Assembly (NCBI GenBank): GCA_021792555.1
Contig: JAJYUL010000003.1
Coordinates: forward strand, 62,001 to 126,000
DNA from: Pseudomonadota bacterium
GTDB taxonomy: Bacteria > Pseudomonadota > Gammaproteobacteria > Steroidobacterales > Steroidobacteraceae
Direction of reading: 5' to 3'
DNA: 64,000 bases
Each line of letters begins with the position of its first letter. Positions within the stretch are counted from its first letter, which is position 1. Positions 56,872-64,000 of this stretch are shown here, piece by piece. The position numbers and the translations under genes are program-made. Below the pieces are notes generated by a model that had not been told where the DNA came from, did not search any database, and saw nothing but the letters and a program-made list of their open reading frames with translations.

Positions 56872-56900
56872 ATGGTAGCGATATCAGGCCGAAGGGACAA
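56872..56900 (-). promoter_or_regulatory. Esterase operon promoter with XylR-type operator (site e)
   Basis: On the minus strand TTGTCC (56900-56895) and TACCAT (56877-56872) are 17 bp apart. The operator TGGTAGCGATATCA (plus-strand 56873-56886) overlaps the -10 exactly as at xylA and xylB. Confidence 0.8.
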
Positions 56901-56933
56901 CCGCCGAAGCGGTCCGAGCTCGTTTGGACTCAA

Positions 56934-56963
56934 TTGACACTGTCGGAGTGATATCGCTACCAT
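56934..56963 (+). promoter_or_regulatory. xylB promoter with XylR-type operator (site f)
   Basis: TTGACA (56934-56939) and TACCAT (56958-56963) are 18 bp apart, and the operator TGATATCGCTACCA (56949-56962) contributes the -10. Transcription would begin near 56970, about 10 nt before the ATG at 56980, so the leader is very short. Sites e and f are identical 14-mers in mirror orientation, 63 bp apart from end to end of the divergent region's two outer T residues. Confidence 0.8.
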
Positions 56964-56979
56964 CGAACGTATTTTCCCG

Positions 56980-58452
56980 ATGGGAGCAGCGTCCCTGTAC
57001 CTAGGAATCGACATCGGCACCTCCAGCGTCAAGGCGGTGCTGCTCGAGGAGCACGGCGCCATCGCCGCGCAGACTTCCGCTGCCCTGCAGGTGAGCCGGC
57101 CGGCGCCGGGGTTCTCCGAGCAGGATCCGCGCCAGTGGTGGGAGGCGACGGTGCAGGCCGTTCAGGCGGTGCCGAAAGCGGCGCGCGCGGCGGTGCGGGG
57201 GCTCGGCCTGTCAGGCCAGATGCACGGCGCGACGCTGCTCGATGAGCGCGATCGGCCGCTGCGCCCGGCGATTCTGTGGAACGATGGCCGCTCGGCCGAG
57301 GAGTGCCTGGAACTCGAGCGGCGCGAGCCTGCCGCCCGCGCCATCACCGGCAACATCATGATGCCGGGCTTTACCGCGCCGAAGCTCCTGTGGGTGGCGC
57401 GGCACGAGCCGGAGGTGTTCCGGCGCACCGCGCACGTGCTGCTGCCGAAGGACTACGTCCGGCTGTGCCTGACGGGCGAGCGGGTGAGCGACATGTCCGA
57501 TGCGGCCGGCACGGGCTGGCTCGACGTGGCGCGCCGCGAATGGTCGGACGCGATGCTCGCGGCGAGCGATCTGTCGCGCGCGCACATGCCGCGGCTGGTC
57601 GAGGGCTCGAGCGTCTCTGCAACGCTGACCGCCGCGGCCGCCGGGCAGCTTGGCCTGCCGCGCGTGATCGTCGCCGGCGGCGGCGGCGACAACGCGGCGA
57701 GCGCGGTCGGGCTCGGCGTCGTGCGTCCCGGCCAGGCGTTTCTATCGCTGGGCACCTCGGGGGTGCTGTTCGTCGTCACCGACCGGTTCCGGCCCAATCC
57801 CGAGCGCGCCGCGCATGCGTTCTGCCACTGCCTGCCGCAGCGCTGGCACCAGATGTCGGTCATGCTGAGCGCGGCCAATACGCTCGACTGGATCGCGCAG
57901 ATCGTCGGGGAGCGGGATCTCGGCAAGCTGGCCGCAGCCGCCGAAGCGCAGCGGCTCACGCGCCACTCGCCGCTGTTCCTGCCGTATCTGACCGGCGAGC
58001 GCACGCCGCATAACGATCCGCACGCCCGCGGAGTGTTCTTCGGGCTGCGGCCCGACACGACGCCGGCGGAGCTCGCCGCGGCGGTGCTCGAGGGCGTCGC
58101 CTTCGCATTTGCCGACGGGCTCGACGTGCTCACCGAAAGGAGCGATGCGGTCGGTGAGATCAGCGTGACCGGCGGGGGTGCGCGTGTACCGTATTGGGGC
58201 CGTCTGATCGCCGCGGCACTGCGCCGGCCGCTGACCTATCGCGCGGGCGGGGAGGTTGGCGCGGCGCTCGGCGCGGCGCGCCTCGCCAGGCTCGCCGCCG
58301 CAGATGGCAGCGAGGCCGAGGTCTGCGCCGCGCCGGCGGTGGCGCGCGTCGTGCATCCGGATGCAGCGCTCTCGGCGCTGCTCGCAAGCCGCCGGCGCAC
58401 CTTCCAGCGCCTCTACCGCGACCTCAAGGGCGCATTCGCCGAATTCGCCTGA
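56980..58452 (+). CDS. xylB: Xylulokinase
   Basis: 490 residues, FGGY kinase family. N-terminal phosphate motif YLGIDIGTSSVKAVLLEEHG, the substrate segment GLGLSGQMHGATLLDE with ILWNDGRS, and the C-terminal half with FLSLGTSGVLF, PYLTGERTPHNDP and VTGGGARVPYWG. The MHG motif is specific to xylulokinases within the family. It phosphorylates xylulose made by XylA, feeding the pentose phosphate pathway. No ribosome site can fit in the short leader. Confidence 0.95.
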   Translation: MGAASLYLGIDIGTSSVKAVLLEEHGAIAAQTSAALQVSRPAPGFSEQDPRQWWEATVQAVQAVPKAARAAVRGLGLSGQMHGATLLDERDRPLRPAILWNDGRSAEECLELERREPAARAITGNIMMPGFTAPKLLWVARHEPEVFRRTAHVLLPKDYVRLCLTGERVSDMSDAAGTGWLDVARREWSDAMLAASDLSRAHMPRLVEGSSVSATLTAAAAGQLGLPRVIVAGGGGDNAASAVGLGVVRPGQAFLSLGTSGVLFVVTDRFRPNPERAAHAFCHCLPQRWHQMSVMLSAANTLDWIAQIVGERDLGKLAAAAEAQRLTRHSPLFLPYLTGERTPHNDPHARGVFFGLRPDTTPAELAAAVLEGVAFAFADGLDVLTERSDAVGEISVTGGGARVPYWGRLIAAALRRPLTYRAGGEVGAALGAARLARLAAADGSEAEVCAAPAVARVVHPDAALSALLASRRRTFQRLYRDLKGAFAEFA

Positions 58453-58524
58453 TCCGGCGGGCGGCCGGGGCGCCCGGGCGCGCGCCGCGCTCTGCCGGAG
58501 CGCAGTGCGGGCCGCGGGCGATGA

Positions 58525-58542
58525 GCGGGGGGAAATCCCCGC
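58525..58542. terminator. Small hairpin between convergent xylB and GH3
   Basis: GCGGGG, a 6-nt GGAAAT loop, and CCCCGC in the 170-nt gap between the xylB stop and the GH3 stop. Stable but short and without a T-tract. Nothing else is recognised in this gap. Confidence 0.35.
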
Positions 58543-58622
58543 CGGCGACCTCGGCCGGGCCGGGGGGAGTGATGGCCCGTGAGATCGCCGGCGGGAGAAA
58601 ACAGGCGCCGGTACGAGCCGCC

Positions 58623-61004
58623 TCAGGCGGTCAAATGCAGCAGTGCGGATTTCAGGTGCACCGAGTCCGCTCCGACCATGACGCGCACCTTGCCGGGCTC
58701 GACGACATGGCGCATGTTCTCGTTCCAGATCGCGAAGCTCTTCGGACGCAGCGTGAAGTGCACCTGGGTGGAGGCGCCGGGTGCGAGCCACACCCGCTTG
58801 AAGCCCTTGAGTTCCTTGACCGGCTCGGTCACCGATGTGACGAGCTCGTGCACATACAGCTGCACGACCTCGCTGCCGGCGACCCTGCCCGTGTTGCGTA
58901 CGTTGACCGTGACGGTCACGGCGCCGTGCGCCGGCAGGCTGCCGTCCGAGAGCCGTGGACGGCCGACGTGGAAACTCGTGTAGGACAGGCCGTAGCCGAA
59001 CGGGAAGAGCGGCGAGTTGTCGGCAAACAGGTAGCCGCGATGCGCGCTCGGCTTCTCGTCGTAGTTGTACGGCACCATGCCCACCGAGCGCGGAATGGTC
59101 ACCGGGAGCTTGCCGCCCGGATCGGTCTTGCCGAACAGCACGTCCGCCACGGCGGTGCCGCCTTCCTGGCCGAGATACCAGCCCTCGAGCAGCGCGTTGG
59201 CGCGCGGCAGGATGCGATTGACCGTGACCGGGCAGCCGTTGATCAGCACCACCACGGTCGGCTTGCCGAGGGCGAAGATCGCGCTTGCCAGTCGGTTCTG
59301 GTTTGCGATCAGCCGCAGACTGTCGCGGTCCCCGAGATGATAGGTCGCCCAGCCCTCGCGGCACACCGCGCCGCTCGTGCCGAGCACGAGCACCACCGCC
59401 TGAGCCCGGCGGGCCACCGCGACCGCGTGGCGGATGCGCGGCAGGTTCGCCGCGGTGCTCTCCATCACCTCGCGGTTGGTGTCCTTGTTGCCGTAGGCGA
59501 GTAGTTTCACGCCGCGCGCATACAGCACGCGCACCCGCTTGCCGAGGTAGGTGCGGATGCCCTGCAGCACGCCGATGGGATGATTCGGGATGCCGGAGTA
59601 GCCCCCCAGGCGCGCCGGCGCGGCATTCGGGCCGATGACCGCCAGCGTCTTCAGCCGGCTGACCTGCAGCGGCAGGGTGCCATCGTTCTTCAGCAGCACG
59701 ATCGACTCCTGCGCCGCCTGCAGCGCAAGCGCCCGAGCATGGGCGTCATCGGTGATCTTGCGCGCGTAGCTGAGGCTGGCGTACGGGTGATCGAAGATGC
59801 CGGAGAGGAATTTCAGGCGCAGCACGCCGGCCACTGCGGCGTTGATCTGGCGCATGCTCACCTTGCCCTCGGCGAGCGCCTGCGGCAGGTGAGAGAAGGA
59901 GGTGCCGTTGGGATAGTCGACATCGACGCCGGCGTTGAGCGCCCGCGCCGCCGCGTCCGTGAGGTTGGGCACCACATGGTGGAGGGTTTTCAGCTGCGTG
60001 ATGCCGCCGTAGTCGCTGACCACGATGCCCTTGAAGCCCCAGTCCTTGCGCAGCACCTGCTGAAAGAGCCATGGGTTGGCGGTGCAGGGTATGCCGCCGA
60101 TCTCGTTGTAGGCGGCCATCACGACCTGGGCGTGCGCCTGGGCAATCGCGGCATGGAAGGCCGGCAGGTACATCTGCAGCAGGGTGCGGCGCGTCAGCTC
60201 CACCGGCCCGACGTTGGTGCCCGCTTCGGGCACGCCGTAGCCGGCCATGTGCTTCAGTACCGCGAGGACATGGCCGGGTGCGAGCGGCAGCGTCATGCCC
60301 TGCAGGCCGCGCACCTCCGCGACCCCCATCCGGGCGACGAGGTAGGGATCCTCGCCGAAGGTTTCCTCGATCCGCCCCCAGCGCGGATCACGGCCGAGAT
60401 TGATCACGGGCGTGAGCAGCATGCCGATGCCCTGGGCGCGCGCCTCGCGCGCCACCACGCCGAACACTCGGGTGATGAGCGCCGGATCCCAGGTGCTCGC
60501 CAGCGCGATCGCCTGCGGGAAGCTCGTGGTGCCCCGCGCCACGTACCCGTGCAGCCCCTCGGAGTGGAACAGCGTCGGGATGCCGAGCGGGGTGTGCTCG
60601 ATCTGGAAGCGCTGCACGGCGTTGACGAAGCGGATGGTCTGCGCCGTCGTGCGCAGACGGTACTGGCTCTGCGGATTGTAGTCATCAGGACGGGCGAGCT
60701 GACCGATCCCGTAGGGGAAGTTGCGCGCCGCCTTGGCCGGGTCGAAATCGCCCGCGGCGTTCTCGATCAGCGACTTGTTGTCCCAGAGCGAGGTGATCTG
60801 CGCGAGCTTCTCCTGCAGCGTCATGCGCGCGAGCAGGTCCTTCACGCGCGCCGCAACGGGAGCGTCGGGATCCTTGTAGATGGGCGTGGTGGCGGCGCGT
60901 GCGCCGGGGGTGGCGAGCGCCGCGAGCAGCGCCGTGACGAGGAGCGCGCCGCTGCGGCGCGCACGGATATGGTTGCCCCTCACTGGATCGCCCCCCGAAG
61001 ACAT
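58623..61004 (-). CDS. Secreted glycoside hydrolase family 3 (beta-xylosidase/beta-glucosidase-like)
   Basis: 793 residues: signal peptide, GH3 N-terminal TIM barrel with the substrate-binding KHMAGYG (Lys251, His252) and nucleophile Asp331 in GIVVSDYGGI, the GH3 C-terminal domain (ESIVLLKNDGTLPL, VLVLGTSG), and a fibronectin-III-like domain (VRNTGRVAGSEVVQLYV). Xylosidase or glucosidase specificity cannot be decided by eye; the regulon favours xylo-oligosaccharides. The ATG at 61004 has no ribosome site and sits in the operator-promoter zone. A GTG at 60983 with a GGGGGG run 7 nt upstream would give a cleaner signal peptide and may be the true start. Confidence 0.9.
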   Translation of the reverse strand: MSSGGDPVRGNHIRARRSGALLVTALLAALATPGARAATTPIYKDPDAPVAARVKDLLARMTLQEKLAQITSLWDNKSLIENAAGDFDPAKAARNFPYGIGQLARPDDYNPQSQYRLRTTAQTIRFVNAVQRFQIEHTPLGIPTLFHSEGLHGYVARGTTSFPQAIALASTWDPALITRVFGVVAREARAQGIGMLLTPVINLGRDPRWGRIEETFGEDPYLVARMGVAEVRGLQGMTLPLAPGHVLAVLKHMAGYGVPEAGTNVGPVELTRRTLLQMYLPAFHAAIAQAHAQVVMAAYNEIGGIPCTANPWLFQQVLRKDWGFKGIVVSDYGGITQLKTLHHVVPNLTDAAARALNAGVDVDYPNGTSFSHLPQALAEGKVSMRQINAAVAGVLRLKFLSGIFDHPYASLSYARKITDDAHARALALQAAQESIVLLKNDGTLPLQVSRLKTLAVIGPNAAPARLGGYSGIPNHPIGVLQGIRTYLGKRVRVLYARGVKLLAYGNKDTNREVMESTAANLPRIRHAVAVARRAQAVVLVLGTSGAVCREGWATYHLGDRDSLRLIANQNRLASAIFALGKPTVVVLINGCPVTVNRILPRANALLEGWYLGQEGGTAVADVLFGKTDPGGKLPVTIPRSVGMVPYNYDEKPSAHRGYLFADNSPLFPFGYGLSYTSFHVGRPRLSDGSLPAHGAVTVTVNVRNTGRVAGSEVVQLYVHELVTSVTEPVKELKGFKRVWLAPGASTQVHFTLRPKSFAIWNENMRHVVEPGKVRVMVGADSVHLKSALLHLTA

Positions 61005-61009
61005 TGAGC

Positions 61010-61047
61010 TGGTATCGGTATCATAACCGACTCCGGCCGGCCGTAAA
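61010..61047 (-). promoter_or_regulatory. GH3 promoter with XylR-type operator (site g)
   Basis: On the minus strand TTTACG (61047-61042) and TATGAT (61025-61020) are 16 bp apart. The operator TGGTATCGGTATCA (plus-strand 61010-61023) covers the -10 and the start of transcription. Hexamers, spacing and operator position match site a closely. Confidence 0.75.
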
Positions 61048-61106
61048 CCGAAATCACGGCGGCGACGGTACAAAGTCGGGCCTTGAACGCGGTTGCGGCG
61101 TCGAAA

Positions 61107-61120
61107 TGGGAGCGGTACCA
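61107..61120 (+). promoter_or_regulatory. XylR-type operator overlapping the transporter start codon (site h)
   Basis: TGGGAGCGGTACCA: its last base is the A of the ATG at 61120, and its GGGAG is the ribosome-binding site. It has one mismatch to the consensus (G for T at position 4), exactly the change that creates a Shine-Dalgarno. The promoter must lie upstream (perhaps TACAAA near 61069), so repression would be by roadblock. Confidence 0.6.
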
Positions 61121-62454
61121 TGGCTCTTTCCTCGGGTGCGCGAGACACGCCGAACATGCTCGCCGAGCCTCAGTCTGTGCGGGACTTGACCGGACGCTTC
61201 GGCGGTTATCGGTGGCGCATCTGCGCGCTGCTGTTCTGGGCGACCACCGTCAACTATATCGATCGGCAGGTGCTCGGCGTACTGGCCCCGGCGCTCGGGC
61301 ATGCCTACGGCTGGACGCAAGAGGATTACGGCTACATCGTCGCGGCGTTCCAGATCGCCTATGCGCTCGGGCTGGTGTTCTCCGGCCGATTGATCGACAA
61401 GCTCGGCACGCGCATCGGCTACGCCCTGTCGATCGCGGTGTGGAGCGTCGCGGCCATGAGTCACGCCCTGGCGCGCACCGTGCTGGCGTTCATCGCGGCG
61501 CGCTTCGTGCTCGGGCTCGGCGAGTCGGGCAATTTCCCCGCCGCGGTGAAGACGGTCGCGGAGTGGTTCCCGCGCCGCGAGCGCGCCTTCGCCACCGGGC
61601 TGTTCAACGCCGGCTCGAACATCGGCGCGGTGATCGCCCCGCTTGCCGTGCCGGTGGCGGTGGTGCTGTGGGGGCTGCGCTCGGCTTTTCTGTTCACCGG
61701 GGTGCTCGATCTGGCCTGGCTGGTCACCTGGCTCGCGATCTATCGCCCGCCTCGCGAGCACCCGCGCGTGACGGCACAGGAGCTCGCCCACATCGAGAGC
61801 GACGCCGGGGCGCACACCGCGCCTGCGCAGCGGGTCGGGTGGCGCGAGCTGCTGCGCCATCGTCAGACCTGGGCGTTCGTGGCCGGCAAGTTCCTCACCG
61901 ATCCGGTCTGGTGGTTTCTGCTGTTCTGGCTGCCGAAGTACCTGCATCACCGCTTCGGGCTCGATCTGCTCGCGCTCGGGGCGCCGCTGGTGGCCGTGTA
62001 CGTGCTGGCGGACTGCGGCAGCGTTGCCGGCGGCTGGCTCGCCGGCCGCTTGATGCGCCTCGGCTGGAGCCCCAACGCGGCCCGCAAAGGCGCGATGCTG
62101 CTCTGCGCCCTCGCCGTGACGCCCGTCGTGCTCACTCCGTGGGTGCAGCAGCTGTGGCCGGCGGTGGCGCTGATCGGCCTAGCCGCTGCCGCGCACCAGG
62201 GCTGGTCGGCGAATCTGTTCACGACGACCTCGGACCTGTATCCGAGCCGTGCGGTCGCCTCGGTCGTGGGGCTCGGCGGCTTCGCCGGGGCGCTTTCCGG
62301 AGCGTTCGTGTCCACCGCCGTGGGTTTTCTGCTGCAGACCACCGGCAGCTATGCGCTGCTGTTCGTGCTCGCCGGCGGAATGTATCTGGCGGCGCTCGCG
62401 GTGATTCAGCTGCTCGCGCCGCGCCTTGCGCCCGTGCGCCTCGCTGCCGCGTGA
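61120..62454 (+). CDS. exuT: MFS hexuronate transporter, ExuT-like (ACS family)
   Basis: 444 residues, 12 predicted membrane helices. WRICALLFWATTVNYIDRQVLGVLAPAL is the family-specific first helix region with the DRQ motif, followed by FQIAYALGLVFSGRLIDKLGTRIGYAL and GESGNFPAAVKTVAEWFPRRERAFATGLFNAGSNIGAV, all hallmarks of the anion:cation symporter group (ExuT, GudP). It should import glucuronate or galacturonate by proton symport. The ATG at 61120 has GGGAG 7 nt upstream; an internal ATG at 61156 lacks one. It is followed by mannonate dehydratase, which fits glucuronate. Confidence 0.88.
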   Translation: MALSSGARDTPNMLAEPQSVRDLTGRFGGYRWRICALLFWATTVNYIDRQVLGVLAPALGHAYGWTQEDYGYIVAAFQIAYALGLVFSGRLIDKLGTRIGYALSIAVWSVAAMSHALARTVLAFIAARFVLGLGESGNFPAAVKTVAEWFPRRERAFATGLFNAGSNIGAVIAPLAVPVAVVLWGLRSAFLFTGVLDLAWLVTWLAIYRPPREHPRVTAQELAHIESDAGAHTAPAQRVGWRELLRHRQTWAFVAGKFLTDPVWWFLLFWLPKYLHHRFGLDLLALGAPLVAVYVLADCGSVAGGWLAGRLMRLGWSPNAARKGAMLLCALAVTPVVLTPWVQQLWPAVALIGLAAAAHQGWSANLFTTTSDLYPSRAVASVVGLGGFAGALSGAFVSTAVGFLLQTTGSYALLFVLAGGMYLAALAVIQLLAPRLAPVRLAAA

Positions 62455-62532
62455 GCGGGTTGGAGAACGGGCGCCTCAACCAGCCGCCGCGCCTGAGGCG
62501 CAGCGGCGCTGTCAGTGTCGGAGTCGTCAGTC

Positions 62533-63783
62533 ATGGTCAATGTAGAGTCTGAGCCGCACGGTTCGCGCCGCGACCGGGAGATCGTGGCGGCGCGCGTGAT
62601 CGTCACCTCGCCCGGACGTAACTTCGTGACGCTCAAGATCGAGACCCGCTCCGGGGTCAGCGGACTCGGCGACGCCACGCTCAATGGCCGCGAGCTCGCG
62701 GTGGCCGCCTACCTCGAGCAGCACGTGATCCCGAACCTCATCGGGCGGGATGCCGGGCGGATCGAGGATACCTGGCAGTTTCTCTACCGGGGCGCTTACT
62801 GGCGACGCGGTCCGGTCACCATGACGGCGATCGCCGCGGTGGACGTGGCGCTGTGGGACATCCTCGGCAAGATGGCCGGGCTGCCCCTGTATCAGCTGCT
62901 CGGCGGACGCAGCCGTGACGTGGTGCTGGTGTACGGACATGCCAGCGGCCGTGACATCGAGGAGACGAGCGCCGAGGTCGGGCGGTTCATCGCCCAGGGC
63001 TATCGGGCGGTGCGGGCCCAATGCGCAGTGCCGGGGCTCGCCAAGTCCTACGGCGTGACGCGCATGAAGAACGCTTACGAGCCGGCCGAGAGTGAACTGC
63101 CGCTCCAGACCGTCTGGTCGACGGCCCCATACCTCGAGGTCGTGCCGCGGCTGTTCGAGCGGCTGCGCGCCGATCACGGCCGCGAAGTCGAGCTGCTGCA
63201 CGATGTCCACCATCGCCTCACGCCCATCGAGGCGGCACGCCTGGCTCGTGACCTCGAGCCGTATCGGCTGTTCTGGCTGGAGGACGCCACGCCGGCGGAA
63301 AACCCGGACGGTTTCGAGCACATCCGCCGCCACTCGGTGACGCCGCTCGCGGTCGGTGAGGTGTTCAACTCCATCTGGGACTGCCGCGCGCTGCTCGAGC
63401 GGCAGCTGATCGATTACATCCGCACGACGATCGTGCACGGCGGCGGCATCACACATGTGCGCCGCATCGCCGACCTGGCCGCACTGCACGGGGTGCGCAC
63501 CGGCTTCCACGGCGCCACCGATCTGTCGCCGGTCACCCTCGGCGCGGCAGTGCATTTCGACACGTGGGTGCCGAACTTCGGCATCCAGGAGTACATGCGC
63601 CACTCGGAGCAGACCGACGCGGTCTTTCCGCACGATTACACCTTCCGCGACGGCTGCCTGCACAGCGGCGAGAGCGCCGGCCACGGAGTGCAGCTCGATG
63701 AGAAGCTCGCTGCGCGCTTTCCCTACAGCCCCAAGCAGTTGCCGGTCGCGCGCCTGCCGGACGGCACGATGTGGGACTGGTGA
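62533..63783 (+). CDS. manD: D-mannonate dehydratase (ManD, enolase superfamily)
   Basis: 416 residues. Mandelate racemase/enolase fold with the ManD active site: metal ligand Asp and catalytic His in [11 protein letters not shown], Glu in FWLEDATP, and Glu in [11 protein letters not shown]; the N-terminal capping domain has [19 protein letters not shown] and the loop [17 protein letters not shown]. It converts D-mannonate to 2-keto-3-deoxygluconate, the KdgK substrate. Some ManD-group members (RspA) have low activity, but this context supports a true pathway enzyme. The ATG at 62533 has GGAG 9 nt upstream; a GTG at 62515 is less likely. Uronate isomerase and mannonate oxidoreductase genes are not in the window. 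Confidence 0.9.
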   Translation: MVNVESEPHGSRRDREIVAARVIVTSPGRNFVTLKIETRSGVSGLGDATLNGRELAVAAYLEQHVIPNLIGRDAGRIEDTWQFLYRGAYWRRGPVTMTAIAAVDVALWDILGKMAGLPLYQLLGGRSRDVVLVYGHASGRDIEETSAEVGRFIAQGYRAVRAQCAVPGLAKSYGVTRMKNAYEPAESELPLQTVWSTAPYLEVVPRLFERLRADHGREVELLHDVHHRLTPIEAARLARDLEPYRLFWLEDATPAENPDGFEHIRRHSVTPLAVGEVFNSIWDCRALLERQLIDYIRTTIVHGGGITHVRRIADLAALHGVRTGFHGATDLSPVTLGAAVHFDTWVPNFGIQEYMRHSEQTDAVFPHDYTFRDGCLHSGESAGHGVQLDEKLAARFPYSPKQLPVARLPDGTMWDW

Positions 63784-63860
63784 GGCGCGGTGGCGCAACG
63801 CGCGCCGCCGTGCGGCGCAGAGTGGATCGAATTGTGGATCACGACAGTCGGGGGATCAGC

Positions 63861-64000
63861 ATGATGAGACGAAGCAATCGAGCGGCGGGGCTGCTCGCCG
63901 TGGTGTGCGGCACGCTGTGCATCGCCGCGGTCGCGGCGCGGCCGGCCGGGGCGGCCGAGCGGCCGTACAAGAACTTCAGTGTCGCCGTGTACATCCCCGT
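63861..64000 (+). CDS. Paralog of the secreted protein at 21195-23102, cut off by window end
   Basis: 46 codons are visible: a signal peptide (about 1-32, ending AGAA) followed by RPYKNFSVAVYIPV. After its own signal peptide the protein at 21195-23102 starts PYRNFKVTVYIPV, so 9 of 12 residues from PY to IP are identical. Two ATGs are adjacent (63861 and 63864), with a GGGGG run at 63850-63854. It is the third gene after exuT and manD on the same strand, 77 nt behind manD. The catalytic region lies outside the window. Confidence 0.8.
   Translation, partial: MMRRSNRAAGLLAVVCGTLCIAAVAARPAGAAERPYKNFSVAVYIP

Noticed and set aside
58194-59504. Open frame of 436 codons on the plus strand through the xylB end and antisense to GH3
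   Set aside because: The first part is xylB in the wrong frame and the rest is antisense to GH3; it has no domain or ribosome site.

Overview
The window is high-GC DNA (around 70%) with dense, often overlapping genes. The gene set points to a gammaproteobacterium near the Xanthomonadales/Nevskiales: a CyoABCD quinol oxidase, an adenosine kinase-metK-ahcY block with an SAH riboswitch, a soluble NAD-linked formate dehydrogenase, and a Caulobacter/Xanthomonas-type TonB receptor locus. This taxonomic reading is an inference. I see no rRNA, tRNA, CRISPR array or insertion sequence.

Left part (1-20.5 kb): a TetR-type regulator (truncated by the window edge) is divergent from an efflux operon like E. 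coli ybhGFSR, extended by an outer-membrane factor. Next come S-formylglutathione hydrolase and a complete fdsGBA-fdhD-fdsD cluster (formaldehyde to formate to CO2). Then follow adenosine kinase, metK and, behind an SAH riboswitch, ahcY. After that are a small helix-turn-helix protein, an unknown lipoprotein and a methyltransferase.

Middle (20.5-38 kb): phosphoglycolate phosphatase, a large uncharacterised secreted protein, a winged-helix/ATPase/TPR regulator, cyoABCD, an unknown exported protein, rdgC, a GST, ddl, an Lrp-type regulator, and an ornithine cyclodeaminase-arginase pair. Two decayed genes lie here: an EamA transporter remnant and an O-GlcNAc-transferase-like remnant.

Right part (38-64 kb): what looks like a xylan/glucuronoxylan utilisation region. 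It holds xylA with a downstream flavin-dependent halogenase; a TonB receptor operon (halogenase, SapC, cupin-like protein, broken cupin-like copy, membrane protein, KDG kinase); an esterase operon (SGNH, CE15 glucuronoyl-esterase-like, CE7 acetyl-xylan-esterase-like); xylB; a GH3 enzyme; and a hexuronate transporter with mannonate dehydratase. Eight copies of a 14-bp near-palindrome, consensus TGGTAGCGNTAYCA, sit in front of these units. It closely resembles the LacI-family XylR operator known from Caulobacter and Xanthomonas. One copy is 18 kb away, in front of the uncharacterised secreted protein (21195-23102). A paralog of that protein starts at the right edge, directly after the transporter and mannonate dehydratase. 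This pair is the best candidate in the window for an undescribed glucuronoxylan-active enzyme family. No repressor gene for the regulon is in the window.
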